A stretch of 64,000 nt of DNA from Methylophaga sp. (GTDB lineage: Bacteria > Pseudomonadota > Gammaproteobacteria > Nitrosococcales > Methylophagaceae): positions 310,001 to 374,000 of the forward strand of contig JAFIFW010000012.1 in NCBI GenBank assembly GCA_020831825.1, in the 5' to 3' direction. Shown piece by piece: positions 43,444 through 51,255 of the stretch. The number at the start of each line of letters is the position of its first letter. Positions within the stretch are counted from its first letter, which is position 1. The notes beneath the pieces were generated by a model, which worked only from the letters and a program-made list of their open reading frames with translations, was not told the origin of the DNA and searched no databases. The translations under genes and the position numbers were made by a program.

Positions 43444-43917
43444 TTAACGCCGCCAATGACCGGATTTACCACCGGCTTTTTCGACCAGTCGGATATCAGT
43501 CATGGTCATGCCACGATCAACCGCCTTGCACATGTCATAGATGGTTAACAGCACCACCTGCACTGCGGTGAGAGCTTCCATCTCAACACCGGTCTGGCCG
43601 TTGGTGGCCACCTCAACCCGGCAATAAACACTGGAATTTTCAGTGCAGGTCTGGAACTCAACGCTGACTTTGGTCAATGCCAGCGGATGACACAACGGGA
43701 TTAAATCGGCCGTTTTTTTCGCCGCCATAATCCCGGCAATCCGGGCAATGCCCAGTACATCACCTTTTTTATGTCCGCCCTGCTCAATCAACTGCAAAGT
43801 GACGGGCAACATGCTGATGGTGCCTTCCGCGACCGCCAGTCGCTGAGTCACAGCCTTGCCGCCAACATCGACCATATGGGCCTCACCGGCCGGGTTAAAA
43901 TGGGTTAATTCCGCCAT
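43444..43917 (-). CDS. moaC: Cyclic pyranopterin monophosphate synthase MoaC
   Basis: 157-residue enzyme of molybdenum cofactor synthesis; it converts the product of MoaA to cPMP. Diagnostic parts: [54 protein letters not shown] and [29 protein letters not shown], and GGKSG at the end. ATG 43917 aligns with E. coli MoaC; the longer frame adds seven residues. It diverges from moaD/moaE with about 44 bp between starts. moaA is not in the window. Confidence 0.95.
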   Translation of the reverse strand: MAELTHFNPAGEAHMVDVGGKAVTQRLAVAEGTISMLPVTLQLIEQGGHKKGDVLGIARIAGIMAAKKTADLIPLCHPLALTKVSVEFQTCTENSSVYCRVEVATNGQTGVEMEALTAVQVVLLTIYDMCKAVDRGMTMTDIRLVEKAGGKSGHWRR

Positions 43918-43961
43918 GGCTAATGGTATCCTTGTCATTCAATTCAAAAACGATGATGTCA

Positions 43962-44189
43962 ATGTCTATTCAAGTCAAATTTTTTGCCAGTCTGCGTGAA
44001 AAAACCGGGGTTGCCGAGACCACAATCGACGCAGCCCATACCGCTGCAGACGCCTGGGACAAATCCACCGGCGGTATACCGCAGCCAAACAATGTGCTGG
44101 TGGCCATCAACCTGGAATATGCCAGCTTTGATGCGCCGGTGAAGCCCGGTGATGAGGTTGCATTTTTTCCACCGGTGACCGGAGGCTGA
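43962..44189 (+). CDS. moaD: Molybdopterin synthase small subunit MoaD
   Basis: 75-residue ubiquitin-like sulfur carrier. It begins SIQVKFFASLREKTG and ends with the required Gly-Gly (FFPPVTGG), which receives the thiocarboxylate. Several in-frame ATG codons lie at 43953-43962 and none has a clear ribosome site; 43962 fits the family best. The start of moaE is 1 bp after the stop. Confidence 0.92.
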   Translation: MSIQVKFFASLREKTGVAETTIDAAHTAADAWDKSTGGIPQPNNVLVAINLEYASFDAPVKPGDEVAFFPPVTGG

Positions 44190-44190
44190 A

Positions 44191-44628
44191 ATGACCATTC
44201 AGGTATTTGCCGATAGTTTCGACGCTTATCAGCTGCTACGCGACTATCAGCAACAGTTGAGTGCCGGCAGTTATGGCGCAATGGCCAGCTTTATCGGCAC
44301 CATGCGTGATTTTAACGACAACGCCTCAGTCAGCAAAATGACGCTGGAACATTATCCGGCAATGACCGAGCATTATCTTGATAAACTCGAACAGCAAGCG
44401 CGAGACCAATGGCCGCTGGACGCCTGCCTGATTGTGCATCGGGTAGGTGATATTCTGCCGGCAGATGCGATTGTGGTTATCGGCTGCTGGTCGGCACATC
44501 GCCGTGCGGCACTGGATGCCTGCGCCTGGCTGATTGAAGAGCTCAAATTTAATGCACCGTTCTGGAAAAAAGAGACGCGACCTGATGGCGAACGCTGGGT
44601 CGAAAGCAATACCAACGGTGTTGAATGA
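44191..44628 (+). CDS. moaE: Molybdopterin synthase large subunit MoaE
   Basis: 145 residues; with MoaD inserts the dithiolene sulfurs into cPMP. Family signs: GAMASFIGTMRDFN, LTLEHYPAMTEHYLDKLE-like, VIVVIGCWSAHRRAALDACAWLIEELK with the active Lys/Arg region, and FWKKETRPDGERWVE including the catalytic Lys pair. Translation is probably coupled to moaD. Confidence 0.95.
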   Translation: MTIQVFADSFDAYQLLRDYQQQLSAGSYGAMASFIGTMRDFNDNASVSKMTLEHYPAMTEHYLDKLEQQARDQWPLDACLIVHRVGDILPADAIVVIGCWSAHRRAALDACAWLIEELKFNAPFWKKETRPDGERWVESNTNGVE

Positions 44629-44640
44629 TAGGAGCAAGTG

Positions 44641-45030
44641 ATGCTTACTGCCCTCTACGCCAGCCTATGCGCGCTGGTTATTGTTAAACTCTCGCTGGGC
44701 GTGATTGCCCTGCGCCGCAAACATCAGATCCGCCTCGGAGATGGGGGTATTGATGAACTGCACGCCGCCATTCGCAGCCAGGCCAACGCCACCGAATATA
44801 TCCCCATCACGCTGTTATTGATGTTGCTGCTGGAGCTGATGCATGTTTCACCATGGCTGATTCACCTGGCCGGTATCAGCTTGCTGACGGGGCGTTTATT
44901 GCACGCCAGCGCCTTGAAAACCAATGATGTCAAAAAACGTGTGCTCGGTATGCAAATCACGTTTTTCCTGATCATTGCCCTGGCTGTTTTGAACATCGTC
45001 TATCTGGCGCTCGGTTATTTCAGCAGCTAG
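44641..45030 (+). CDS. MAPEG-family membrane protein
   Basis: 129-residue, four-helix membrane protein of the MAPEG family (glutathione-linked enzymes in eukaryotes; bacterial role unknown). Typical: [38 protein letters not shown] and [20 protein letters not shown] 44641 has AGGAG 6 bp upstream; GTG 44638 is possible. Its TAG shares the CTAG tetramer with the stop of ubiD on the other strand. Confidence 0.9.
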   Translation: MLTALYASLCALVIVKLSLGVIALRRKHQIRLGDGGIDELHAAIRSQANATEYIPITLLLMLLLELMHVSPWLIHLAGISLLTGRLLHASALKTNDVKKRVLGMQITFFLIIALAVLNIVYLALGYFSS

Positions 45031-46505
45031 TCGGATTCAGGGGCCAGTCCCAGCTCAGACCACATAGCATCAATACGCGCTACCACCGCCGGATCTTTTT
45101 CAATCGGCCGGCCCCATTCACGATCGGTTTCACCCGGTAGTTTATTGGTGGCATCCATGCCCATTTTCGAACCCAGCCCCGACACCGGCGAAGCAAAATC
45201 CAGATAATCAATCGGCGTATTTTCCACCAGCACGGTATCTCGTGCCGGGTCCATACGGGTGGTAATGGCCCAGATCACATCCTGCCAATCGCGCACGTTG
45301 ACATCATCATCGACGACAATCACGAATTTTGTGTACATAAACTGCCGTAAAAACGACCAGACGCCCATCATCACCCGCTTGGCATGACCGGCATATTGTT
45401 TTTTCATACTGACCACGGCCATCCGGTAAGAACAACCCTCGGGCGGCAGATAAAAATCGACAATTTCTGGAAACTGCTTTTGCAAAATGGGCACAAACAC
45501 TTCGTTAAGCGCCACCCCCAAAATTGCTGGCTCATCCGGTGGCCGGCCAGTATAGGTACTGTGATAAATCGGATTCTTACGCTGGGTAATGCGCTCAATG
45601 GTAAATACCGGAAAGCTGTCGACTTCATTGTAGTAACCGGTGTGATCGCCATAAGGCCCTTCCGGTGACATATCGTCAGGGTAAATAAAGCCTTCCAGCA
45701 CAATCTCGGCATGGGCCGGCACCTGTAAATCACTGCCGATACATTTCACCAACTCAGTTTTGCTGCCACGCAGTAAACCGGCAAAGGCATATTCAGATAA
45801 GGTATCCGGCACCGGCGTCACCGCACCTAAAATGGTGGCTGGGTCACAACCCAAAACAACAGCAATCGGAAACGGCTCGCCCGGATGGGTTTGTTGCCAT
45901 TCCTTAAAATCCAGCGCGCCACCACGATGCGATAACCAGCGCATAATGACCCGGTTTTTACCAATCACCTGCTGACGGTAAATGCCCAGATTCTGCCGGG
46001 TTTTATGTGGGCCGCGAGTGACCACCAGTCCCCAAGTAATCAACGGTGCGGCATCTTCCGGCCAGCAATGCTGGATAGGGTATTGGCTCAAATCAATGGC
46101 ATCGCCTTCAATCACCTGTTGCTGACACGGCGCGTTGCGGACCATTTTTGGCCCCATATTCAAGACCTGGCGGAAGATTGGCAGCTTATCCCAAGCATCT
46201 TTCATGCCTTTGGGTGGTTCTGGCTCTTTCAGAAATGCCAGTAATTTGCCGACTTCACGCAGCGCTTCAACAGAATCCTCACCCATACCCATCGCCACCC
46301 GTTTGGGGGTGCCAAACAGATTGGCTAGAACAGGCACGCTGCTGCCTTTGGGATTCTCAAACAAAATCGCCGGACCACCGGCCCGTAGCACCCGATCACA
46401 GATCTCGGTCATTTCGAGATGCGGGTCCACCTCGGTGGTGATGCGTTTGAGTTCGCCCTGTTTTTCCAGGTTAGTGATGAAGTCTCTTAGGTCGGTGTAT
46501 TTCAT
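45027..46505 (-). CDS. ubiD: UbiD-family 3-octaprenyl-4-hydroxybenzoate decarboxylase
   Basis: 492 residues; prenylated-FMN-dependent decarboxylase of ubiquinone synthesis. Seen: [67 protein letters not shown] with the prFMN-binding Arg/His residues, and [27 protein letters not shown] with the catalytic Glu of the E-R-E set. Length agrees with E. coli UbiD. ubiX is not nearby. Confidence 0.96.
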   Translation of the reverse strand: MKYTDLRDFITNLEKQGELKRITTEVDPHLEMTEICDRVLRAGGPAILFENPKGSSVPVLANLFGTPKRVAMGMGEDSVEALREVGKLLAFLKEPEPPKGMKDAWDKLPIFRQVLNMGPKMVRNAPCQQQVIEGDAIDLSQYPIQHCWPEDAAPLITWGLVVTRGPHKTRQNLGIYRQQVIGKNRVIMRWLSHRGGALDFKEWQQTHPGEPFPIAVVLGCDPATILGAVTPVPDTLSEYAFAGLLRGSKTELVKCIGSDLQVPAHAEIVLEGFIYPDDMSPEGPYGDHTGYYNEVDSFPVFTIERITQRKNPIYHSTYTGRPPDEPAILGVALNEVFVPILQKQFPEIVDFYLPPEGCSYRMAVVSMKKQYAGHAKRVMMGVWSFLRQFMYTKFVIVVDDDVNVRDWQDVIWAITTRMDPARDTVLVENTPIDYLDFASPVSGLGSKMGMDATNKLPGETDREWGRPIEKDPAVVARIDAMWSELGLAPESD

Positions 46506-47012
46506 GGATATGGGGATTAATTGTTTGATTGGTGGTTAGCTTAGCAGCTTCGACCTGATTTTTTGATGAGAGTGCTTAACAACAGACAATTTATGACTGA
46601 TTTTGAGGCGCAGCTTCATTGCATTCAGCCCAATCTAATAAAACCAGTCCCCCCCTAAATCCCCTGTTGTGTTGCCGATAAAACGATTTGTTCCGACTTA
46701 AGGTCGAGTCAGGGGAATGCATACCCATTCCCCTAACACCCCCAAGGTACCCCTTGTGTTGGCCTGCGGCTTCACTACGTTGCTCGCTTGCTCTGGCGTA
46801 CGGCCAAAAACTCGCTGCGCTCAAACACTGGTCTTCCGTTATCCAGACCCAGCTGCACTACTCGTCAACACAAAAGGAGAAGTTTGGAGTTCGCCTCCAC
46901 CGTTGGGTTTCGCGGACTCAACCGCAACCTACCAAAATGAATAGCTCCACCGCCAAAAACTTGAACAACTTATTGTACAAGTCTCCTGATCTACCTATAC
47001 TTGTACTACTAA
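46506..47012. other. Gene-free stretch with repeat-like palindromes
   Basis: About 0.5 kb with no credible gene. It holds fragments that look like dispersed intergenic repeats: TTCATTGCATTCA at 46615-46627, and a GTTGGGTT / AACCGCAAC imperfect hairpin near 46902-46928. The short open frames here have no ribosome sites and no familiar sequence. The end of the stretch carries the YefM operator. Confidence 0.55.
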
Positions 47013-47020
47013 TTGTACAA
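46973..47020 (+). promoter_or_regulatory. YefM-type operator of the toxin-antitoxin pair
   Basis: Two TTGTACAA palindromes (46973-46980 and 47013-47020) with a third half-like TTGTAC at 47001-47006. The TGTACA core is the recognition element of YefM in E. coli. The right-hand site is 10 bp before the antitoxin start, which fits autorepression. Confidence 0.75.
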
Positions 47021-47030
47021 AAGTACCGAT

Positions 47031-47285
47031 ATGAAAATCGTCTCATTTTCAGAAGCTAGAAACAGCTTAAAAACCGTTCTCGATGGTGTGGTGAACGATG
47101 CCGATACCACCATCATCACCCGCCGGGATGCAGAAGATGCGGTTGTGATGTCATTGGACTACTTCAACGGCTTGATGGAAACCGTGCATTTGCTGCGCTC
47201 CCCCGAGAACGTCAAACATCTCAATAAATCAATTGAACAATTCAAGGCTGGCAAAACCAAACCACAAGAGCTGATGGATGACTAA
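47031..47285 (+). CDS. yefM: YefM/Phd-family antitoxin
   Basis: 84-residue antitoxin: N-terminal DNA-binding and dimer domain (MKIVSFSEARNSLKTVLDGVV, TTIITRRDAEDAVVMSLDYFNGLMET) and a C-terminal tail that wraps the toxin (LLRSPENVKHLNKSIEQFKAGKT). The ATG at 47031 matches the E. coli start. It overlaps yoeB by 8 bp, as usual for such pairs. The operator lies just upstream. Confidence 0.94.
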   Translation: MKIVSFSEARNSLKTVLDGVVNDADTTIITRRDAEDAVVMSLDYFNGLMETVHLLRSPENVKHLNKSIEQFKAGKTKPQELMDD

Positions 47286-47610
47286 ACGCTCATTTTCATG
47301 GACTGACGAAGCTTGGAAAGATTATCTCTATTGGCAAGATCAGGATAAAAAAACACTACGCCGCATCAACAAATTGATCACTGATGTTCAACGAAGTCCA
47401 TTTGAAGGGATCGGCAAACCGGAAGCTTTAAAAGAAAATCTGTCCGGCTTCTGGTCCCGGCGGATTGATGACACCAACCGCTTGGTTTATGCCGTTGAGG
47501 ATACGGCGATTACGATTATCTCTTGTCGGTATCGTTATTATGCGGAAACAAATGATAGAAAGTATGTTGGGTTGAGCCAAGAAACCCACATTTGTCAAAA
47601 TCACGGTTAG
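47278..47610 (+). CDS. yoeB: YoeB-family toxin with altered active site and C-terminal tail
   Basis: 110-residue RelE-fold mRNA endonuclease homologue. It aligns well with E. coli YoeB (84 residues): DYLYWQDQDKKTLRRINKLI, PFEGIGKPEALKENLSGFWSRRI, RLVYAVED. Glu49 and Arg68 correspond to catalytic Glu46 and Arg65, but the catalytic His83 is Arg86 here (CRYRY against CRYHY). Translation then runs on for about 23 residues (AETNDRKYVGLSQETHICQ...) through hairpin-forming repeat-like DNA. It may be weakened or inactive. Confidence 0.9.
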   Translation: MTKRSFSWTDEAWKDYLYWQDQDKKTLRRINKLITDVQRSPFEGIGKPEALKENLSGFWSRRIDDTNRLVYAVEDTAITIISCRYRYYAETNDRKYVGLSQETHICQNHG

Positions 47611-47641
47611 AGTTGTTGGGTTTCATTGCATTCAACACAAA
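47568..47641. repeat. Repeat-like hairpins in and after yoeB tail
   Basis: TGGGTT-GAGCCAAGA-AACCCA (about 47571-47593) lies inside the yoeB tail. Next comes TGTTG-GGTTTCATTGCATT-CAACA (47614-47637). The 13-mer TTCATTGCATTCA at 47622-47634 is also found at 46615-46627, on the other side of the toxin-antitoxin pair. The look is that of short dispersed intergenic palindromes. Confidence 0.45.
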
Positions 47642-47649
47642 ATACCCAT

Positions 47650-49686
47650 TCATACCGGCACAAAAATTAACGACAGTACATCATCTTGATAATCCCCGGT
47701 GGTTTTGTATTCACGATAACCTTTTGACATGGCTGCGCCCACAGCATATTGCTCACCTTTGAATTGCAAAATCACAGATGCACGCTCACCATTTGCCAAT
47801 CCTAAAAAGTCCACTTCGAGCGGCAATCGCTCACCAGGAAGTAGATCTACATGAGTGCTGGAAATGATACGACCAAGACGATCAGTAAATACACCAAAAG
47901 CCCCGCTGATGATTTGCTGCTTGTCATCTCGCGGCAAAGCATCATGCAACATAGCCTGAAATTCTGGAGTGGAATCAAAGACTATGCATATACCACCGAC
48001 GATTTTTTTATTGTCATTCGGGGCACAAATTGAGGAAAAGTACATGTATGTGTGCATTCCACCATAGAGCGAAGTTGCGGCAAAGTTAGAAACGGCGTAG
48101 TTCTGGGAGCCGGAATCAACCAACGCTAGCCGCATTGGCTCCTCATCAGGAAATTTTTGACCGACTAAGTTGTTGTACTCTTCGTTGGAGACAGCCACTA
48201 CGACACCATTGCTATCGAATAAAATAAGATTCGTGTACACAGTGTAAAGACTATTGATGTACTTGAGTTGATCACAAAGCACTGAATCGTCGTGATTTTG
48301 AGTTTTCTGGGCCATCGCATCACGAAAATAAGAATTTAACGCCCACCATCTAACGTCATTGGCGCGCTCATATAGGTTACGATCCATGATATCAATCGCG
48401 AGAAACGCCCTAAACTCAACATCATTTAGCAAAGAACTCACAACGGAATTTCGAAGGTCCGAAATAGATTGTTTAAAGACGCTTTGAGTAAGGAGCCCAA
48501 TGTTACGTATTTCCTCTAGTACAGGGATAAACTCTGGGGCATTGCACTTGGCTGAAACAATCTTTCCATTCAGGACCACGAGACTCAGCTCATGCACTAC
48601 AGTTTCTGCCTGTTCCGTGATATCCAACAAACGCTGAGAAAAAATGCTCGAATCTTTCAGGTCAAATATGTTCTCATCCATAGAACTTTCCTGCACAAAC
48701 GCTTTCTTAGCTGGCCGTGTGATAATTACTCGCCAGTCTAACCCGGAGTAGCCTTGATATCCTTTAGCCTTGTTTTGATGACAGAGATAATCTTCACCTT
48801 CAAGTTCAAGCAGAAATAATCCGCTTTCCGCAGACTCGTGTATCTTGCGACCAGTAGGGAGAATCCGTTCATTACTGGAAATGATCACCTGTTTGTTTTG
48901 GTCAATCAGCGCAATAACCTCATCCTGAGAGACCAGATTATCAAATATTTGCTTAAGTTCATCTTCAATACGAAAACAAAGACATAGCACGCCTATCGGT
49001 GCAGAACCATGTTGATAATCATCACGAATTAACGCAGAGAATATGTGTGATACCTTGCGGTCAGATTGAAATGAAGAATATCGAAACGTTTCGATGAAAG
49101 GCTCACTGGTTTCTAATGTTTCTCGAAATAGTGGCTCCTCTTTTGCCTGGTGAATCTCGTAGGATTGGTCTAAATTTGCTCGAACGCGACCCTGAGTGTC
49201 AATTAGCAAAATCTCATCATAAACGCTATATTTTTTGGTGTATTCATTCAGACGTTCAATGATGATCTTTCTGTGCTCCTCTGAAGAAGATGGCTCACGC
49301 AAAAAAGCCCGTATATCTTCGTCTTTGGCAAGAAATCCAACATCGGCAGTACGCTCAAACAAATTGCGATTTAGCACATCAATAGCGACTTGAGCCCTTG
49401 CATCGCAATCCAGTTTCTGTTTTCGGACGTTTTCCTCAACCAGATTGTCAATTAAGTCAACTTGCAAAGCTCTAAAGTGAGATTGTGTAGCCACCATATC
49501 TTCAATGAGCGTAGTAGACAGAGATTGACTATTTACCCGGCCAATCAGAGTGATGTATTGCCACCAATCACCAAGAGAAAGAAGAGTGTCGTCGTACTCT
49601 TTAACTTGGCGCATGAAAGGATAGTATAAACCCCGAATTGTCTCAGCCATGTCCGAATTTACCATGCTCGTTGGTCTCGTATCCAT
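47650..49686 (-). CDS. Protein with two Cache/PDC-like sensor halves, no membrane segment
   Basis: 678 residues, two homologous halves. Each starts with a helix like AIDVLNRNLFERTADVGFLAKD (about 105) or AIDIMDRNLYERANDVRWWALN (about 440), followed by a PDC-like domain with DTQGRVRANLDQSYEI or DSNGVVVAVSNEEYNN and a second sub-domain with DQNKQVIISSNERILP or TDRLGRIISSTHVDLLP. No signal peptide or membrane helix is seen, although Cache domains usually lie outside the cell. No kinase, methyl-accepting or output domain. The start is uncertain (ATG codons at 49686, 49665, 49650). A possible promoter (TTGACT, 18 bp, TATGGT) at 49695-49724 favours the later ones. Confidence 0.7.
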   Translation of the reverse strand: MDTRPTSMVNSDMAETIRGLYYPFMRQVKEYDDTLLSLGDWWQYITLIGRVNSQSLSTTLIEDMVATQSHFRALQVDLIDNLVEENVRKQKLDCDARAQVAIDVLNRNLFERTADVGFLAKDEDIRAFLREPSSSEEHRKIIIERLNEYTKKYSVYDEILLIDTQGRVRANLDQSYEIHQAKEEPLFRETLETSEPFIETFRYSSFQSDRKVSHIFSALIRDDYQHGSAPIGVLCLCFRIEDELKQIFDNLVSQDEVIALIDQNKQVIISSNERILPTGRKIHESAESGLFLLELEGEDYLCHQNKAKGYQGYSGLDWRVIITRPAKKAFVQESSMDENIFDLKDSSIFSQRLLDITEQAETVVHELSLVVLNGKIVSAKCNAPEFIPVLEEIRNIGLLTQSVFKQSISDLRNSVVSSLLNDVEFRAFLAIDIMDRNLYERANDVRWWALNSYFRDAMAQKTQNHDDSVLCDQLKYINSLYTVYTNLILFDSNGVVVAVSNEEYNNLVGQKFPDEEPMRLALVDSGSQNYAVSNFAATSLYGGMHTYMYFSSICAPNDNKKIVGGICIVFDSTPEFQAMLHDALPRDDKQQIISGAFGVFTDRLGRIISSTHVDLLPGERLPLEVDFLGLANGERASVILQFKGEQYAVGAAMSKGYREYKTTGDYQDDVLSLIFVPV

Positions 49687-50355
49687 AAATCAGCACCATA
49701 TCTCGCTACTAATAGTTCAGTCAACACAAACTGACTAGCAAAAACAAAGCCATCGCCAGAATTACGTTTAAGAGAAGACACTATGAGTGCTCATAATTCG
49801 GAGATTTGTGGGATGAATCGCACATTCTAATAACTGTGCTTCTTAAGCGGTATCTGAATTACAAGGCTGACAAAACACCCCGACACGTTGCAGGATTGTG
49901 AAATGAGGCGCACTCACGCAATCATCACTTTGCTGGCTGTGGAACCTACTTATCCTATTTCAAGCGAGAGAGATATCACGAACACCCAATAACTGAGACC
50001 GACATATACCGATAGAAATACCTGCTCAGTGAGAAATTGCATTTTCATAACTGTGGTGCCTGATTGAGCAAGGCATTGGGGCGGATAGGTGTTGACCATC
50101 GATATGCCCGTTATTGAAATGCTTCGCTATGCCAATTTTTTAGAGAGATAATTCATTATCGACGATGAATTCAGATCAGATAGATTCGGATAGGCAGGGG
50201 GTTTGTCGGCAAAAATACTGTCACTCGACAATAAGCTCTGGTAATCCGATAATCTTTTGTGTGGCTAAAGTGGCGCACCTAGATTTTTAACTTTGGCCTC
50301 ACCCAGCCCGCTTCAGCATAACAACTACAGCCCTAATCTAATATTGGAGGTTTTC
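49687..50355. other. Gene-free stretch between Cache protein and zinc-finger gene
   Basis: 0.67 kb without a coding frame of any quality or an RNA that I recognise. The left end has a TAGTTCAGT / ACTGACTA near-palindrome (49713-49737) overlapping the possible promoter of the Cache gene. The rest is AT-rich and unremarkable. It may be what is left of decayed genes. Confidence 0.5.
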
Positions 50356-50613
50356 ATGGCTGGAGGATGGTCGCGCGATGGCGCAGTTCAGGATCAGATT
50401 GATGCCAGTGTCGAAGATGCGATTAATCAGGCACGCGCTCGTTTACCTAAAGGCGAGAGTCTGACGCATTGTGAAGAATGTGATGCAATCATTCCGCAGG
50501 CGCGACGTGAGGCGATTCCCGGTGTTCGGCTTTGCGTCAAATGTCAGGAAGTTATCGACATAGAAAACAAAGCATCCCATCTGTTCAATCGACGTGGCAG
50601 CAAGGACAGTTAG
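50356..50613 (+). CDS. DksA/TraR-family small zinc-finger protein
   Basis: 85-residue C4 zinc-finger protein like E. coli YbiI. Cysteines at 39, 42, 60 and 63 (HCEECDAIIPQARREAIPGVRLCVKCQ) form the finger. The coiled coil of true DksA is short or missing. Start at ATG 50356 with GGAGG in front. Members of this group may bind RNA polymerase, but the function is not shown. Confidence 0.92.
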   Translation: MAGGWSRDGAVQDQIDASVEDAINQARARLPKGESLTHCEECDAIIPQARREAIPGVRLCVKCQEVIDIENKASHLFNRRGSKDS

Positions 50614-50663
50614 TTACGATGATGCTGTTCGACGCCGTTCATCAAAACTTATCAGCGACATTG

Positions 50664-50692
50664 CTGTCATTTCACTGTAATCAAACTGTCAT
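50664..50692 (+). promoter_or_regulatory. Triple Pho box (PhoB site)
   Basis: CTGTCAT-TTCA-CTGTAAT-CAAA-CTGTCAT: three 7-base direct repeats with 4-base spacers, 11-bp period. Two of the repeats equal the PhoB consensus CTGTCAT. It ends 66 bp before the ATG of the HTH/lysine-tail gene, a normal place for a PhoB-activated promoter. Confidence 0.8.
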
Positions 50693-50758
50693 AATTTATG
50701 CATAGCTTGTTTTGATGGCTAAAACACTTGCTCATCTATAAATGCTAAGGAGTTCTGC

Positions 50759-51208
50759 ATGGCACAGTCGGACAAACTTCTAACCCCTGCTCAAGTAACC
50801 AAATGCAAAAAAATTGCCGCAACGAATAGTAAATTCAGCAGTCGTGCGGCTGTACTGCTTAGCCTGCATGGTGGAGCAACGCAAGCTGAAGCGGCAAGTG
50901 CGGCAGACTTGACCTTGTATCAAGTCAAATACTGGCTGAACAAATTCCGACAGCTGGGCATGGCAGCTTTCCCGCCAGTGGAAGAGCAGACGGCGGTCAC
51001 TGAAACTACTGACGCGAAAAAACCAGCCAAAGACAAGTCGACGGATAATGCCAAAAAATCCAAAACCAAGACAAAAACCAAAAAAGACAACGTCAGCAAG
51101 GATAAAAAGCAAAAGAAAAAAGACAGGGATGGCAAAAACAAAAAATCTGTCAAAAAAACTAAAAAAGTAAAAGACAAGAAAAAGTCTGGAAAAAAATCTA
51201 AAAAATAG
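50759..51208 (+). CDS. HTH protein with long lysine-rich tail
   Basis: 149 residues in two parts. Residues 1-75 form a helix-turn-helix domain like those at the N-terminus of IS630-type transposases (AAVLLSLHGGATQAEAASAADLTLYQVKYWLNKFRQLGMAAF). Residues about 86-149 are more than half lysine with Asp, Ser and Thr, like histone H1-type tails (AlgP-like). No transposase catalytic part. AAGGAG lies 7 bp before the ATG. A triple Pho box upstream suggests expression under phosphate starvation. Likely a nucleoid-associated DNA-binding protein; the role is not known. Confidence 0.82.
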   Translation: MAQSDKLLTPAQVTKCKKIAATNSKFSSRAAVLLSLHGGATQAEAASAADLTLYQVKYWLNKFRQLGMAAFPPVEEQTAVTETTDAKKPAKDKSTDNAKKSKTKTKTKKDNVSKDKKQKKKDRDGKNKKSVKKTKKVKDKKKSGKKSKK

Positions 51209-51230
51209 TCAGGTCAAGGCAACAAAAAAA

Positions 51231-51250
51231 GGGGCACAGTGATGTGCCCC
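51231..51250. terminator. Bidirectional terminator between HTH gene and prlC
   Basis: GGGGCAC / GTGCCCC perfect stem with a 6-base loop, A-run on the left and TGTTTT on the right. It lies between convergent genes and can serve both. Confidence 0.8.
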
Positions 51251-51255
51251 ATGTT

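Noticed and set aside
41120..46505. Genomic island with integrase
   Set aside because: No integrase, transposase or flanking repeat was found; the GC impression is by eye only.
46691..46944. Overlapping short frames in the stretch before yefM
   Set aside because: Composition and hairpins look like non-coding repeats; no start signals and no recognisable protein sequence.
50226..50252. TCCGATAA as a sigma-28 -10 upstream of the DksA-like gene
   Set aside because: With the required 11-bp spacer the -35 would be CGACAATA, which does not resemble TAAAGTTT.
50780..51177. Long antisense frames opposite the HTH/lysine-tail gene
   Set aside because: They mirror the lysine codons as Phe/Leu-rich sequence, have no ribosome site and overlap a clear gene.
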